From Chloracidobacterium sp. (GTDB lineage: Bacteria; Acidobacteriota; Blastocatellia; Pyrinomonadales; Pyrinomonadaceae): a DNA stretch of 64,000 nt. The stretch lies in the NCBI GenBank assembly GCA_016715795.1, contig JADJXP010000002.1, positions 558,001-622,000 of the forward strand. The letters run 5' to 3'. Every line of letters begins with the position of its first letter. Position 1 is the first letter of the stretch. Below, piece by piece: positions 56,481 to 64,000 of this stretch. Position numbers and translations under genes: made by a program. The notes under the pieces are model-generated. The model ran no database searches. It was given only the letters and a program-made list of their open reading frames with translations, and was not told the origin of the DNA.

Positions 56481-58610
56481 ATGCTGTTACAGTTTCGGCT
56501 ATCCAGAGTCCTAAGTCTCCTTCTACTCCTGCTACTTGCGGTTCCGGGCCATGTCGTGGGCGTGGATGTGCCGGACATCTCCGCAACGCCAGGTGGATTT
56601 GGCCAGTGGCAGGTTGTCGGCCCGAGTGGCGGCGATGTTCGGGTGGTCGCGATCGATCCCCGTAATAAGGATCGCCTCTACATCAGCACGCTGGACGGAC
56701 AGATACATACATCATCTGACGGCGGCCGTTCTTGGCATCTACTTGTAAATCTGAATGAACCTGAACTCGTGCTTGATCAATTGTTCGTGGATTCAAGTGA
56801 TTCGCAGAAGATATACGCCTCGGGTCACCGGCATAAGATGGCAGGCGGTTTCTTTCGCTCGACAGATGGCGGGGCAACCTGGAAGGAGTCAAAGGACCTT
56901 CAAAATGAATCCATTCATGCAATGACTCAGTCGCCGCTCGACCCTAAGGTAATTCTTGTTGGCACGATCAATGGCGTTTGGATCTCACGCGACTCAGGTG
57001 AGGACTTTGAGAAGATATCGTCAGGAACGATGCCGGTCAATATCGACTCACTCGCGATGGATCCGCGCAATACCAGCACCATGTACGCTGGCACGTGGTG
57101 GCGTGCCTACAAGACGGTCGATTCGGGTAAGAACTGGCGTCTGATCAAGAATGGGATGATCGATGATTCTGATGTTTTTGCGATCACGCTAAACTCCAGG
57201 AACCCGGAACACGTCATTGCGTCCGCGTGCAGTGGCATTTACGAGTCGATAAACGGGGGTGAAAAATGGTCCAAGATCCAGGGCATCCCCTCACAGTCGC
57301 GTCGAACGAGAGATATCGTTCAGCATCCGACCATCGCGGGCACAATATATGCAGGAACAACCGAGGGTTTCTGGATGACGACAAACGGCGGCAAGACCTG
57401 GTCGCTGACCACACAGCGCAATCTCGAGATCAACTCGATTGCCATCCACCCAGGTGAGCCAAACCGGGTCTTTATCGGCACGAATAACTACGGCGTGATG
57501 GTGTCGAACGATGGCGGCCGCAATTTCCTGCAGACGAATGACGGCTTTACGAGTCGTTTTACATACTCAGTGACGCCTGATATCGAACAGCCGAATCGGC
57601 TCTATGCCGCCACGCATAATACAGCGACAGGCGGCGGTTTCTTTTTCATTAGTCCTGATGGAGGCCGAAACTGGCAGCAGGCCCGAAATCTTGATGTGAA
57701 CCGCGTACGCGCTTTTGTGCTCCGGCAGGATCCGAAGGATCCGAATCAAATGTATCTGGGTACGAATGTCGGCCTCTTTCGTTCGGCGGATCGTGGGCTT
57801 TCCTGGGTGCAGGTCGTTGCTGCACGATCGACACGAAAGACACCGGTCAGGAAGGCAACACCGAAACGTCCTGTCAAACGGACCGGCGCGGTAACAGCTA
57901 GAGTGCAGCCCTCAAGTCCATCTGCGATCGTGCCCCCGATGCTGCCTGCGATAACCGAGAAGATCAAGGTCCTTGAGATCATCCCGGGCGGCGGGCTTCT
58001 CGCGGGCACCGACAAGGGGCTTTATCGCAGCCGTGACCTCGCCAAGGGTTGGGAAAAGCTGAGTTTGGGTCTTGGCATTAATGAGAACATATTTGCCATT
58101 CATGTTTCGCCGTCGCGGCCCGCGACAATCTGGGCCGGCACGGCCACCTCCGGCGTTGTCGTTTCCCGTGACCACGGCAAGACGTGGGCGAAGACGTCAG
58201 GAGCTGTCGACAATATACCCGTTAGCTCGATAACGTCTGACCCAACCCGCCCGGACTATATTTACGTCGGGACGACGCAGACGTTTTACATAAGCCGTGA
58301 TGCCGGTGCGACGTGGATGCGGCGTGGAGGAAATCTCACGCTGGGTAATTTTACGAGCATACTTATCAATCCGAATAATCCTGACGAGATCTTGCTTTCC
58401 AGCGCTCTTGACGGAGACGGTGGCGTTTATGTTTCGACCGATGCCGGTATGCGTTGGAAGCGTGTCGATTCAAAGGAGATGAAGCTGCCGAGCCGACGCG
58501 TCTGGTCGATGGCTTTCGATCCAAAAGACCCTAACCGGATCTTCGCTGGCTCCCATTCGTCAGGTGTTTATCGGATAGATCGGCTAACCACAACGGCATC
58601 GGGAAACTAG
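56481..58610 (+). CDS. Exported BNR/sortilin-like beta-propeller protein
   Basis: A 709-residue protein. A signal peptide (MLLQFRLSRVLSLLLLLLLA) precedes repeated BNR-type motifs (SxDxGxxW): TSSDGGRSWHLLVN, STDGGATWKE, SRDSGEDFEKI, TVDSGKNWRLIK, SRDHGKTWAK, and SRDAGATWMRRG. It looks like two stacked propellers (Ycf48/VPS10-like). A basic Pro/Lys/Arg-rich linker (about residues 452-495, KTPVRKATPKRPVKRTG) splits them. The in-frame extension to 56268 runs through the upstream terminator, so 56481 is preferred. Binding partner unknown; members often help assemble envelope or secreted complexes. Confidence 0.83.
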   Translation: MLLQFRLSRVLSLLLLLLLAVPGHVVGVDVPDISATPGGFGQWQVVGPSGGDVRVVAIDPRNKDRLYISTLDGQIHTSSDGGRSWHLLVNLNEPELVLDQLFVDSSDSQKIYASGHRHKMAGGFFRSTDGGATWKESKDLQNESIHAMTQSPLDPKVILVGTINGVWISRDSGEDFEKISSGTMPVNIDSLAMDPRNTSTMYAGTWWRAYKTVDSGKNWRLIKNGMIDDSDVFAITLNSRNPEHVIASACSGIYESINGGEKWSKIQGIPSQSRRTRDIVQHPTIAGTIYAGTTEGFWMTTNGGKTWSLTTQRNLEINSIAIHPGEPNRVFIGTNNYGVMVSNDGGRNFLQTNDGFTSRFTYSVTPDIEQPNRLYAATHNTATGGGFFFISPDGGRNWQQARNLDVNRVRAFVLRQDPKDPNQMYLGTNVGLFRSADRGLSWVQVVAARSTRKTPVRKATPKRPVKRTGAVTARVQPSSPSAIVPPMLPAITEKIKVLEIIPGGGLLAGTDKGLYRSRDLAKGWEKLSLGLGINENIFAIHVSPSRPATIWAGTATSGVVVSRDHGKTWAKTSGAVDNIPVSSITSDPTRPDYIYVGTTQTFYISRDAGATWMRRGGNLTLGNFTSILINPNNPDEILLSSALDGDGGVYVSTDAGMRWKRVDSKEMKLPSRRVWSMAFDPKDPNRIFAGSHSSGVYRIDRLTTTASGN

Positions 58611-58635
58611 CTATTGGCATTTCTGAGCTCTGATC

Positions 58636-58664
58636 GCGGCCGCCATTCTAGCGGCCGTTTTCCG
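58636..58664 (+). terminator. Intrinsic terminator after the BNR gene
   Basis: Stem CGGCCGC/GCGGCCG (58637-58643, 58651-58657) with a 7-nt loop, followed by TTTTCC. Confidence 0.75.
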
Positions 58665-58671
58665 TTGTGAT

Positions 58672-58701
58672 TTGGTGTAAGTTGCTACGGGCTTCTATAA
58701 T
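58672..58701 (+). promoter_or_regulatory. Probable promoter for bshC-mutL
   Basis: A perfect -10 TATAAT (58696-58701) has a weak -35 TTGGTG (58672-58677) 18 bp upstream. It lies between the upstream terminator and the ribosome site AAAGGAG (58711-58717). Confidence 0.5.
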
Positions 58702-58727
58702 TTGGTTAAACAAAGGAGCCGGACGAA

Positions 58728-60410
58728 TTGAAGCAAGAGACCGCCCTCGCAGCAGGACAGACACAGGCCAAAATGGAGGTGGCCAGCTTGCCGTTCGCAT
58801 CTGTTCCCGGACAGACGAGGCTCTTTCTCACATTCATCGAAGCGCCTGGAAAAGTCAGCGATCTCTATCCAAATCGCCAACTTGCCCTCACCGATCCGAA
58901 GGCGTATTCCAGAGAAGTACTTGAACGCTACGAGACCGATCGATCTGCGCTTGCTAACGCTCTCACGGACGTTAACACTGTCGCAGATGCAGGGCCTGCG
59001 ACCCTTGCCAATATCGAGTTGCTTCGCAACGCCGACACCGTGGCCGTGGTCACCGGCCAGCAGGCTGGGCTGTTTTCGGGACCACTCTATACCATTTATA
59101 AGGCTCTCTCTGCCGTCCGCTATGCCGAGTATCTGAACGCCCAGGGGATCAAGGCGGTGCCGGTATTCTGGGTAGCCAACGAGGATCACGATTTTGACGA
59201 GGTGTCGACGGTCAATGTCATTGACACCCTTGATAAGGCCGGCACAGTTGAGTATCGGCCCGTTTCATACGTTGACGAAATGCCGGTCGGTTCTGCGGTC
59301 CTCGATAGCGGGATATCGCAAGTGATCGAAGAGATCTTCCACTTGCTGCCGCAGACAGAATTTTCGAATTCGGCGAGGGATCTGGTCGAACGGTCGTATC
59401 GTGAAGGAGCCACCTTTGGCCAGGCGTTCGCATCGCTGCTGGACCGGCTCTTTGAGCCACACGGCCTCGTCATCATCGATCCGTTGAACGACGATCTAAA
59501 ACGACTGGCTGCCCCCCTATATCGTCAGGCAATTGAGCGGTCGGATGGCGTTGTCACGGCAATCCGTAAACGCACGTTGGAGATAGAATCGAGAGGGTTT
59601 CATGCACAGGTCTTGATCGAGGACGATTACGTCCCACTTTTTTGGCATGACGACGCCGGTCGTCGTAGTGCATTGAGAAAGATCGGTCCAGATCTTTTTC
59701 GCGCCAAGCTCGACGGAACGGAGTTTACCCGGGCCGACCTTGCCGCAATCGCGGATACAAGTCCGGCCAGACTCAGCCCCGGCGTGATGTTGCGCCCGGT
59801 AGTCCAGGATTATCTTCTGCCGAGCATCGGCTATTTTGGCGGTGTCGCCGAGGTTGCATATTTTGCACAGAATGGTGCGGTTTACGAAACCCTCGGACGA
59901 CCGGTGACACCGATCAGGCATCGGCAGAGTTTCACTGTGGTCGAACCGAGGCATACGCGGGCATTCGATAAGCTTGAATTTAGCTTCACAGACCTTTTTG
60001 AGGGGAGACAGGTGATTTCCCTCAAGACGGCCGAACGGATCCATGGGGGCGACTCTGCTGTGACGTTCGCGGACGTCGAGGAGATCGTAAATACGCAGTT
60101 GAATCGCCTTGATCGCCTGTTGTCAGATAGCGATCCGTCCTTGGCGGCAAATCTTGCGACGCGGCGTCGGAAGATCATCTTCCACATCGGAGTGCTGAGA
60201 CAAAAAGCTCTATTCTCGGCTGTTCAGCGTGATGAGACCGCGATCAGACGGATCGACAGCCTCTTCGCGAATTTACTCCCAAATGGAGCATTGCAGGAAC
60301 GTAGTCTTAACGTACTCGTCTATCTAAATAAGTTCGGCCCGGGTTTCTTGGATTGGCTCTATACGGCAATCGATCTCAACGATGACGGCCACCGTATTAT
60401 CAAGCTGTAG
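58728..60410 (+). CDS. bshC: Bacillithiol biosynthesis cysteine-adding enzyme BshC
   Basis: Adds cysteine to glucosaminyl-malate in the last step of bacillithiol synthesis. The 560 residues show VAVVTGQQAGLFSGPLYTIY, VPVFWVANEDHDFDEVSTVN, LLPSIGYFGGVAEVAYFAQN and a C-terminal coiled-coil with NVLVYLNKFGPGFLDWLYTA, all typical of BshC. The start is TTG at 58728, chosen because AAAGGAG lies 10 nt upstream; the first ATG (58773) would remove 15 residues. bshA and bshB are not in the window. mutL follows 1 bp after the stop. Confidence 0.94.
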   Translation: MKQETALAAGQTQAKMEVASLPFASVPGQTRLFLTFIEAPGKVSDLYPNRQLALTDPKAYSREVLERYETDRSALANALTDVNTVADAGPATLANIELLRNADTVAVVTGQQAGLFSGPLYTIYKALSAVRYAEYLNAQGIKAVPVFWVANEDHDFDEVSTVNVIDTLDKAGTVEYRPVSYVDEMPVGSAVLDSGISQVIEEIFHLLPQTEFSNSARDLVERSYREGATFGQAFASLLDRLFEPHGLVIIDPLNDDLKRLAAPLYRQAIERSDGVVTAIRKRTLEIESRGFHAQVLIEDDYVPLFWHDDAGRRSALRKIGPDLFRAKLDGTEFTRADLAAIADTSPARLSPGVMLRPVVQDYLLPSIGYFGGVAEVAYFAQNGAVYETLGRPVTPIRHRQSFTVVEPRHTRAFDKLEFSFTDLFEGRQVISLKTAERIHGGDSAVTFADVEEIVNTQLNRLDRLLSDSDPSLAANLATRRRKIIFHIGVLRQKALFSAVQRDETAIRRIDSLFANLLPNGALQERSLNVLVYLNKFGPGFLDWLYTAIDLNDDGHRIIKL

Positions 60411-60411
60411 T

Positions 60412-62331
60412 ATGAACAAGATCAGAGTGCTGCCCGACAATCTCGCGAATCAGATCGCCGCCGGCGAGGTGGTGGAGCGGCCTGCATCAGTGGTGAAGGA
60501 GCTTGTCGAGAATGCCATCGACGCCGGTTCGACACGACTCTCGATCGAGATCGAACTCGGCGGCCGACGTCTAATGCGGATCACGGACGATGGCGAGGGA
60601 ATGTCGCGCGACGATGCAGTTCTTGCGTTCGAGCGGCACGCGACGTCCAAGATACGCACGCTCGACGATCTTAGCCGCATTGGCACTCTGGGTTTTCGCG
60701 GTGAGGCCTTGGCATCGATCGCCTCGGTCGCAAAGGTTGAATTGCTGACGAAGACCGCATCGGATGAGATCGCCACTCAGGTCATCGTGGAGGGCGGGCG
60801 GTTGATCGACGTTAGGGATGCCGCCCGCGACGGCGGGACGACGATCGCTGTCCGCGACCTTTTCTTCAACACGCCGGCTCGCCGTAAATTCATGCGATCC
60901 GAGGCGACGGAGAACTACCACCTCACCAACATCGTCACGCACTATGCCCTTGCGCACCCTGAGATCGCGTTCACACTGACCAATAATGGTCGCGAGGTCC
61001 TGCGGACATCGCCGGCGAAGCACCTGCGCGAACGCGCTTTCCAGGTGTTTGGCTCGGGCCTGCTCGACAGTTTGCTGCCCGTGGACGGCGGCCGCGAATA
61101 TGTCGCAAAGATCACTGGCTTTATCTCGGCTCCTCGCGAGCGTCGAACGACACGCGATTCGCAATATTTCTTTGTCAACAACCGGTTTGTTCGCGATAAG
61201 ACCATTGCCGGTGGTCTCGCCGAGGGCTTTCGCAGCGTCCTGCCCCACGGCGTGTATCCTGTCGCGTTTCTCTTCCTCGAAATGCCGCTGGAGGAGATCG
61301 ACGTCAACGTGCACCCCGCCAAGACCGAAGTCCGCTTTCGCCGCGGCGAGGCCGTGAAGGACGTGATCGCCGAGGCCGTAAGAACTGCGCTGACACGCGA
61401 GGGAATTATCGCGGAGACGACTCCCGAGCGCTTCGTCCAGCCTGAGAAATCCGAAACCGTCGAACGGATCGAGAACATCGAGATCGTCGAGCAACCAGTC
61501 ATCGCATTTTCTGTTCCGGTTGAGTGCGAGATCTCAAACCCGTCTGATGAGATGGTAGCGGTTGCAACTGCAGGCACGAGTGAGGGTGTCGCTGCCGCCG
61601 GGACGGTCGAGATGCGGTTCGATCAGCACAATCCTGCCGTCGAGGAGCTTGCTGTGCCTGGCGAGCGAATGAACGCGTCGGCGTACGCTGAACTGCCGCC
61701 GGTGGATTCGGCTGCGAGGTTTGCAAAGAGTGTCGAGGTTGGAAGCGTTTCGACGGCGAAGATACAGCCGCTTGGCCAGCTTCAGGAGAGTTTTATTGTC
61801 GCAGTCGACGACGAGGGACTGTTGCTTATTGATCAGCACGTCGCTCACGAGCGCATCCTTTTCGACAAATACCGCCTTAGTGAGACGGACCGCGAGCCGG
61901 AGTCACAGAATCTCTTACTACCCGAAACGCTCGACCTTACGCCGGCCCAGTCAGAGGCTTTTGCACTGATTGAAGACGACCTAGCGGGACTCGGATTCGG
62001 CCTAATGCGCCTCTCGGGACGGACTGTTGCGATCAAGAGTATACCGACCGACCTCCCAGCGTCCGAGGCAAGGAATCTATTCGCTGAGATCCTCGATACG
62101 ATAGAGGCTGAGAAGAAAGGAGCACCCAAATCGACTTTGCGTGATGACATAGCTGCCAGCCTAGCGTGTAAGGCTGCCGTGAAGATAAACATGAAACTTA
62201 CGCCCGAAAAGATGAGCTGGCTCATCGACCGATTGTTATTGAGTACGTCGCCTACGACGTGTCCGCACGGGCGGCCGGTCATCTTGCGATTGTCGATGAA
62301 GGACATAGAGCGTGGGTTTCACAGGACCTAA
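60412..62331 (+). CDS. mutL: DNA mismatch repair protein MutL
   Basis: Couples MutS mismatch recognition to strand incision. The 639 residues start MNKIRVLPDNLANQIAAGEV. The GHKL ATPase motifs are complete: KELVENAIDAGSTRLSIEI, DDGEGMSRDDAVLAFERHAT and TLGFRGEALASIASVA. NVHPAKTEVRFRRGEAV closes the N-terminal domain. After an acidic linker (about 345-460) the C-terminal dimerisation domain has LIDQHVAHERILFDKYR, close to the DQHA(x)2E(x)4E nicking motif but with aspartate at the last position, and a CPHGRPVIL ending. An in-frame start at 60382 would overlap bshC. Confidence 0.96.
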   Translation: MNKIRVLPDNLANQIAAGEVVERPASVVKELVENAIDAGSTRLSIEIELGGRRLMRITDDGEGMSRDDAVLAFERHATSKIRTLDDLSRIGTLGFRGEALASIASVAKVELLTKTASDEIATQVIVEGGRLIDVRDAARDGGTTIAVRDLFFNTPARRKFMRSEATENYHLTNIVTHYALAHPEIAFTLTNNGREVLRTSPAKHLRERAFQVFGSGLLDSLLPVDGGREYVAKITGFISAPRERRTTRDSQYFFVNNRFVRDKTIAGGLAEGFRSVLPHGVYPVAFLFLEMPLEEIDVNVHPAKTEVRFRRGEAVKDVIAEAVRTALTREGIIAETTPERFVQPEKSETVERIENIEIVEQPVIAFSVPVECEISNPSDEMVAVATAGTSEGVAAAGTVEMRFDQHNPAVEELAVPGERMNASAYAELPPVDSAARFAKSVEVGSVSTAKIQPLGQLQESFIVAVDDEGLLLIDQHVAHERILFDKYRLSETDREPESQNLLLPETLDLTPAQSEAFALIEDDLAGLGFGLMRLSGRTVAIKSIPTDLPASEARNLFAEILDTIEAEKKGAPKSTLRDDIAASLACKAAVKINMKLTPEKMSWLIDRLLLSTSPTTCPHGRPVILRLSMKDIERGFHRT

Positions 62332-62466
62332 ATGAATATTGACACCGAACGAACACCAATTGAAAAGCCGGCTAGTTTCTGGAATCGCGTTTACGTCGCC
62401 GTCGTGATCACGACCGCTGTTGTCATCGCGGGGCTGTGGGCATTTTCATATTGCTTCAGCCGATGA
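62332..62466 (+). CDS. 44-residue single-helix membrane peptide, probable symporter partner
   Basis: Begins MNIDTERTPIEKPASFWNRV and continues with a single hydrophobic helix (YVAVVITTAVVIAGLWAFSY). The ATG directly follows the mutL stop, and its TGA overlaps the symporter ATG (ATGA at 62462-62465), so translation is coupled on both sides. Small one-helix proteins encoded ahead of sodium:solute symporters occur in other bacteria, which supports a subunit role. Function is inferred from position. Confidence 0.65.
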   Translation: MNIDTERTPIEKPASFWNRVYVAVVITTAVVIAGLWAFSYCFSR

Positions 62467-64000
62467 GAACACTCGACTGGGTCATCGTCGTCGCTTATCT
62501 TGCCTACGTAATTTGGGACGGCGTCCGAATGACCAAGCACAGCAGGACTAAAGAGGGTTACTTTCTTGCTCATCGATCACTGCCGTGGTGGGCCGTAGGA
62601 CTGTCGGTAATGGCGACCCAGCTTTCGGCTATCACTCTGGTTGGGACGACGGGCCAGGCGTTCTCGGATGGGATGCGTTTCATACAGTTCTATTATGGCC
62701 TGCCGTTCGCGATGATCATCCTCTGCGTGACCGCGGTACCGTTCTTCCATCGAGCGAATGTCTTTACCGCATACGAATATCTTGAAAAGCGTTTTGACGT
62801 TAGGGTTCGTTCGTTGACCAGTTTCTTTTTTCTCATCTCTCGCGGCCTAGGCGTGGGAACGATCATATCTGCGCCGTCGATCGTGCTGTCGATAGTATTC
62901 GAATGGAACCTAATAGCGACGATCTTTGCGATCGGAATGAGCACGACGATCTATACGGTCTTTGGCGGCGTCCAGGCCGTAACATGGACGGACGTTAAGC
63001 AGATGGTAGTGATCTTTGTCGGCCTCGGTGCCTGCTTCGTTGTCATTTTGATGAGCTTTCCGCCCGGCGTTACTCTCGGCGATGGCTTACGTCTGGCGGG
63101 TAGTTTAGGCAAACTTAGTATGGTCGATACGACCTTTGATCTTAAGGAGAAATATACTCTTTGGTCCGGCCTGATCGGCGGGCTCTTCCTGATGCTCGGC
63201 TACTTTGGAGCGGATCAGAGCCAAGTCCAGAGGTTCCTGACGGCAAGATCAGTTGACGAAGGACGCACGTCGCTCCTGATGAGCGCATTCCTAAAGATAC
63301 CGATGCAATTCGGGATCCTGCTCATCGGCATTATGGTCTTTGTCTTTTACCAGTTCACCGCGCCGCCTGTGATATTCAATCGTCCAGAGATCATGGCTGC
63401 GCAACAGAGTCAGCAGTTTCGCGATATCGAATCACGATACGCGGCGGCGCATGCCGCCAGAAAAGCCGCTGCGATCGATTTTGACTCGACCGAAATGACG
63501 TCGCGAGAGAGATACACGTCGGCGGACAAGCAGTTCAACGATACTCGAAAAGAGGCTATCGCGTTCGTCAAAGCGACAAGTAGTCCATCCTTTAACGACA
63601 TCAACTATGTCTTTCCGACCTTTGTGCTCGATCATATGCCAATCGGCGTCATTGGGCTTCTGATCGCGGCGATCTTTGCCGCCGCGATGTCGTCGATCTC
63701 GGCTGAGTTGAATGCGCTCGCCACGGCGACTACGATCGATTTCTACAGACGTCTATACCGTCCTGAGGCGACGGATGCTCACTATGTCGGGGTCGGGCGG
63801 CTCAGCACCTTTGTTTGGGGCATATTCGCGTGTGTAGTTGCGGTCTTTGCAACGAATCTCGGTTCACTGATCGAGGTCGTGAACAAATTCGGCTCATTCT
63901 TTTACGGTTCGCTGCTTGGCGTATTCGTTTTGGCCTTTGCCGTCCGACGAGCGCGGGCACGCGGGGCGTTCTTTGGACTGCTCTTCGGCATGTCGTCGGT
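62463..64000 (+). CDS. Sodium:solute symporter family protein (C-terminus beyond the window)
   Basis: An open frame of 512 residues that runs off the end. It starts MRTLDWVIVVAYLAYVIWDG; SLPWWAVGLSVMATQLSAIT and LVGTTGQAFSDGMRFIQFYY match the sodium-site region of the SSS family. SRGLGVGTIISAPSIVLSIV, VFGGVQAVTWTDVKQMVVIF and MLGYFGADQSQVQRFLTARS follow. An unusual charged, helical loop of about 75 residues (from about 63370, APPVIFNRPEIMAAQQSQQF onward) interrupts the membrane segments. Substrate unknown. Confidence 0.9.
   Translation, partial: MRTLDWVIVVAYLAYVIWDGVRMTKHSRTKEGYFLAHRSLPWWAVGLSVMATQLSAITLVGTTGQAFSDGMRFIQFYYGLPFAMIILCVTAVPFFHRANVFTAYEYLEKRFDVRVRSLTSFFFLISRGLGVGTIISAPSIVLSIVFEWNLIATIFAIGMSTTIYTVFGGVQAVTWTDVKQMVVIFVGLGACFVVILMSFPPGVTLGDGLRLAGSLGKLSMVDTTFDLKEKYTLWSGLIGGLFLMLGYFGADQSQVQRFLTARSVDEGRTSLLMSAFLKIPMQFGILLIGIMVFVFYQFTAPPVIFNRPEIMAAQQSQQFRDIESRYAAAHAARKAAAIDFDSTEMTSRERYTSADKQFNDTRKEAIAFVKATSSPSFNDINYVFPTFVLDHMPIGVIGLLIAAIFAAAMSSISAELNALATATTIDFYRRLYRPEATDAHYVGVGRLSTFVWGIFACVVAVFATNLGSLIEVVNKFGSFFYGSLLGVFVLAFAVRRARARGAFFGLLFGMSS

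Overview
This is a moderately GC-rich chromosomal window from a Gram-negative-type bacterium. The gene set suggests the Acidobacteriota, probably the Blastocatellia/Pyrinomonadaceae side. That placement is inferred from a combination of features: a DUF4388-type fragment, an exosortase fused to EpsI, bacillithiol BshC, B12-dependent NrdJ, split glycine decarboxylase (gcvPA/gcvPB), an S46 peptidase, MauG-like and VCBS/BNR-repeat secreted proteins, and many palindromic intergenic repeats. No rRNA, tRNA or CRISPR array was seen.

Layout. 0-6.1 kb: an acetyltransferase and a Rieske oxygenase, then a tightly overlapping run ligA / nucleotidyltransferase / small partner / glyA. 6.1-12.6 kb (minus strand): purine catabolism (xdhB, xdhA, guanine-deaminase-like protein), then a glutamine cyclotransferase and a SurA/DsbA-like lipoprotein-type pair. 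12.6-18.6 kb (plus): DNA glycosylase, aminotransferase, S46 peptidase, a secreted unknown and mpl. 18.6-25.3 kb: dacB, a FN3-MauG dihaem protein and nrdJ with a probable NrdR site. 25.3-30.5 kb: flavin reductase, ispA, exosortase-EpsI, an FHA-protease and a thioredoxin-like [2Fe-2S] protein.

30.5-37.2 kb is the accessory region. The transhydrogenase genes pntA and pntB are separated by a small membrane-protein gene, an exact 9 x 21-bp tandem array, REP-like hairpins and a lone Y1 (HUH) transposase. Downstream of pntB lie two toxin-antitoxin-type pairs (DUF6883/DUF4926 and VapBC). Each pair is followed by a diverged 60-bp copy of the pntB 3' end that still encodes the same last 19 residues and a stop.

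37.2-45 kb (minus): small secreted proteins and a glycine-cleavage operon gcvT-gcvH-gcvPA-(Tat class V aminotransferase)-gcvPB. 45-52 kb: two tandem VCBS-repeat proteins, an unknown gene with a leaderless-type promoter, and a TPR operon. 52-64 kb (plus): gdh, a large outer-membrane barrel protein, a BNR-repeat protein, bshC, mutL, a 44-residue membrane peptide and a sodium:solute symporter that runs off the end.

The most unusual thread is palindromic DNA that interacts with coding sequence. One element family is inserted in frame in both pntA and gcvT; two other families are inserted in xdhA. Copies of those two xdhA families supply the stop codons of mpl and of the ferredoxin gene, and a separate word-repeat hairpin supplies that of gcvH. 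This recalls Rickettsia palindromic elements but with different sequences. The pntB 3'-end copies suggest an integration hotspot that collects toxin-antitoxin cassettes.
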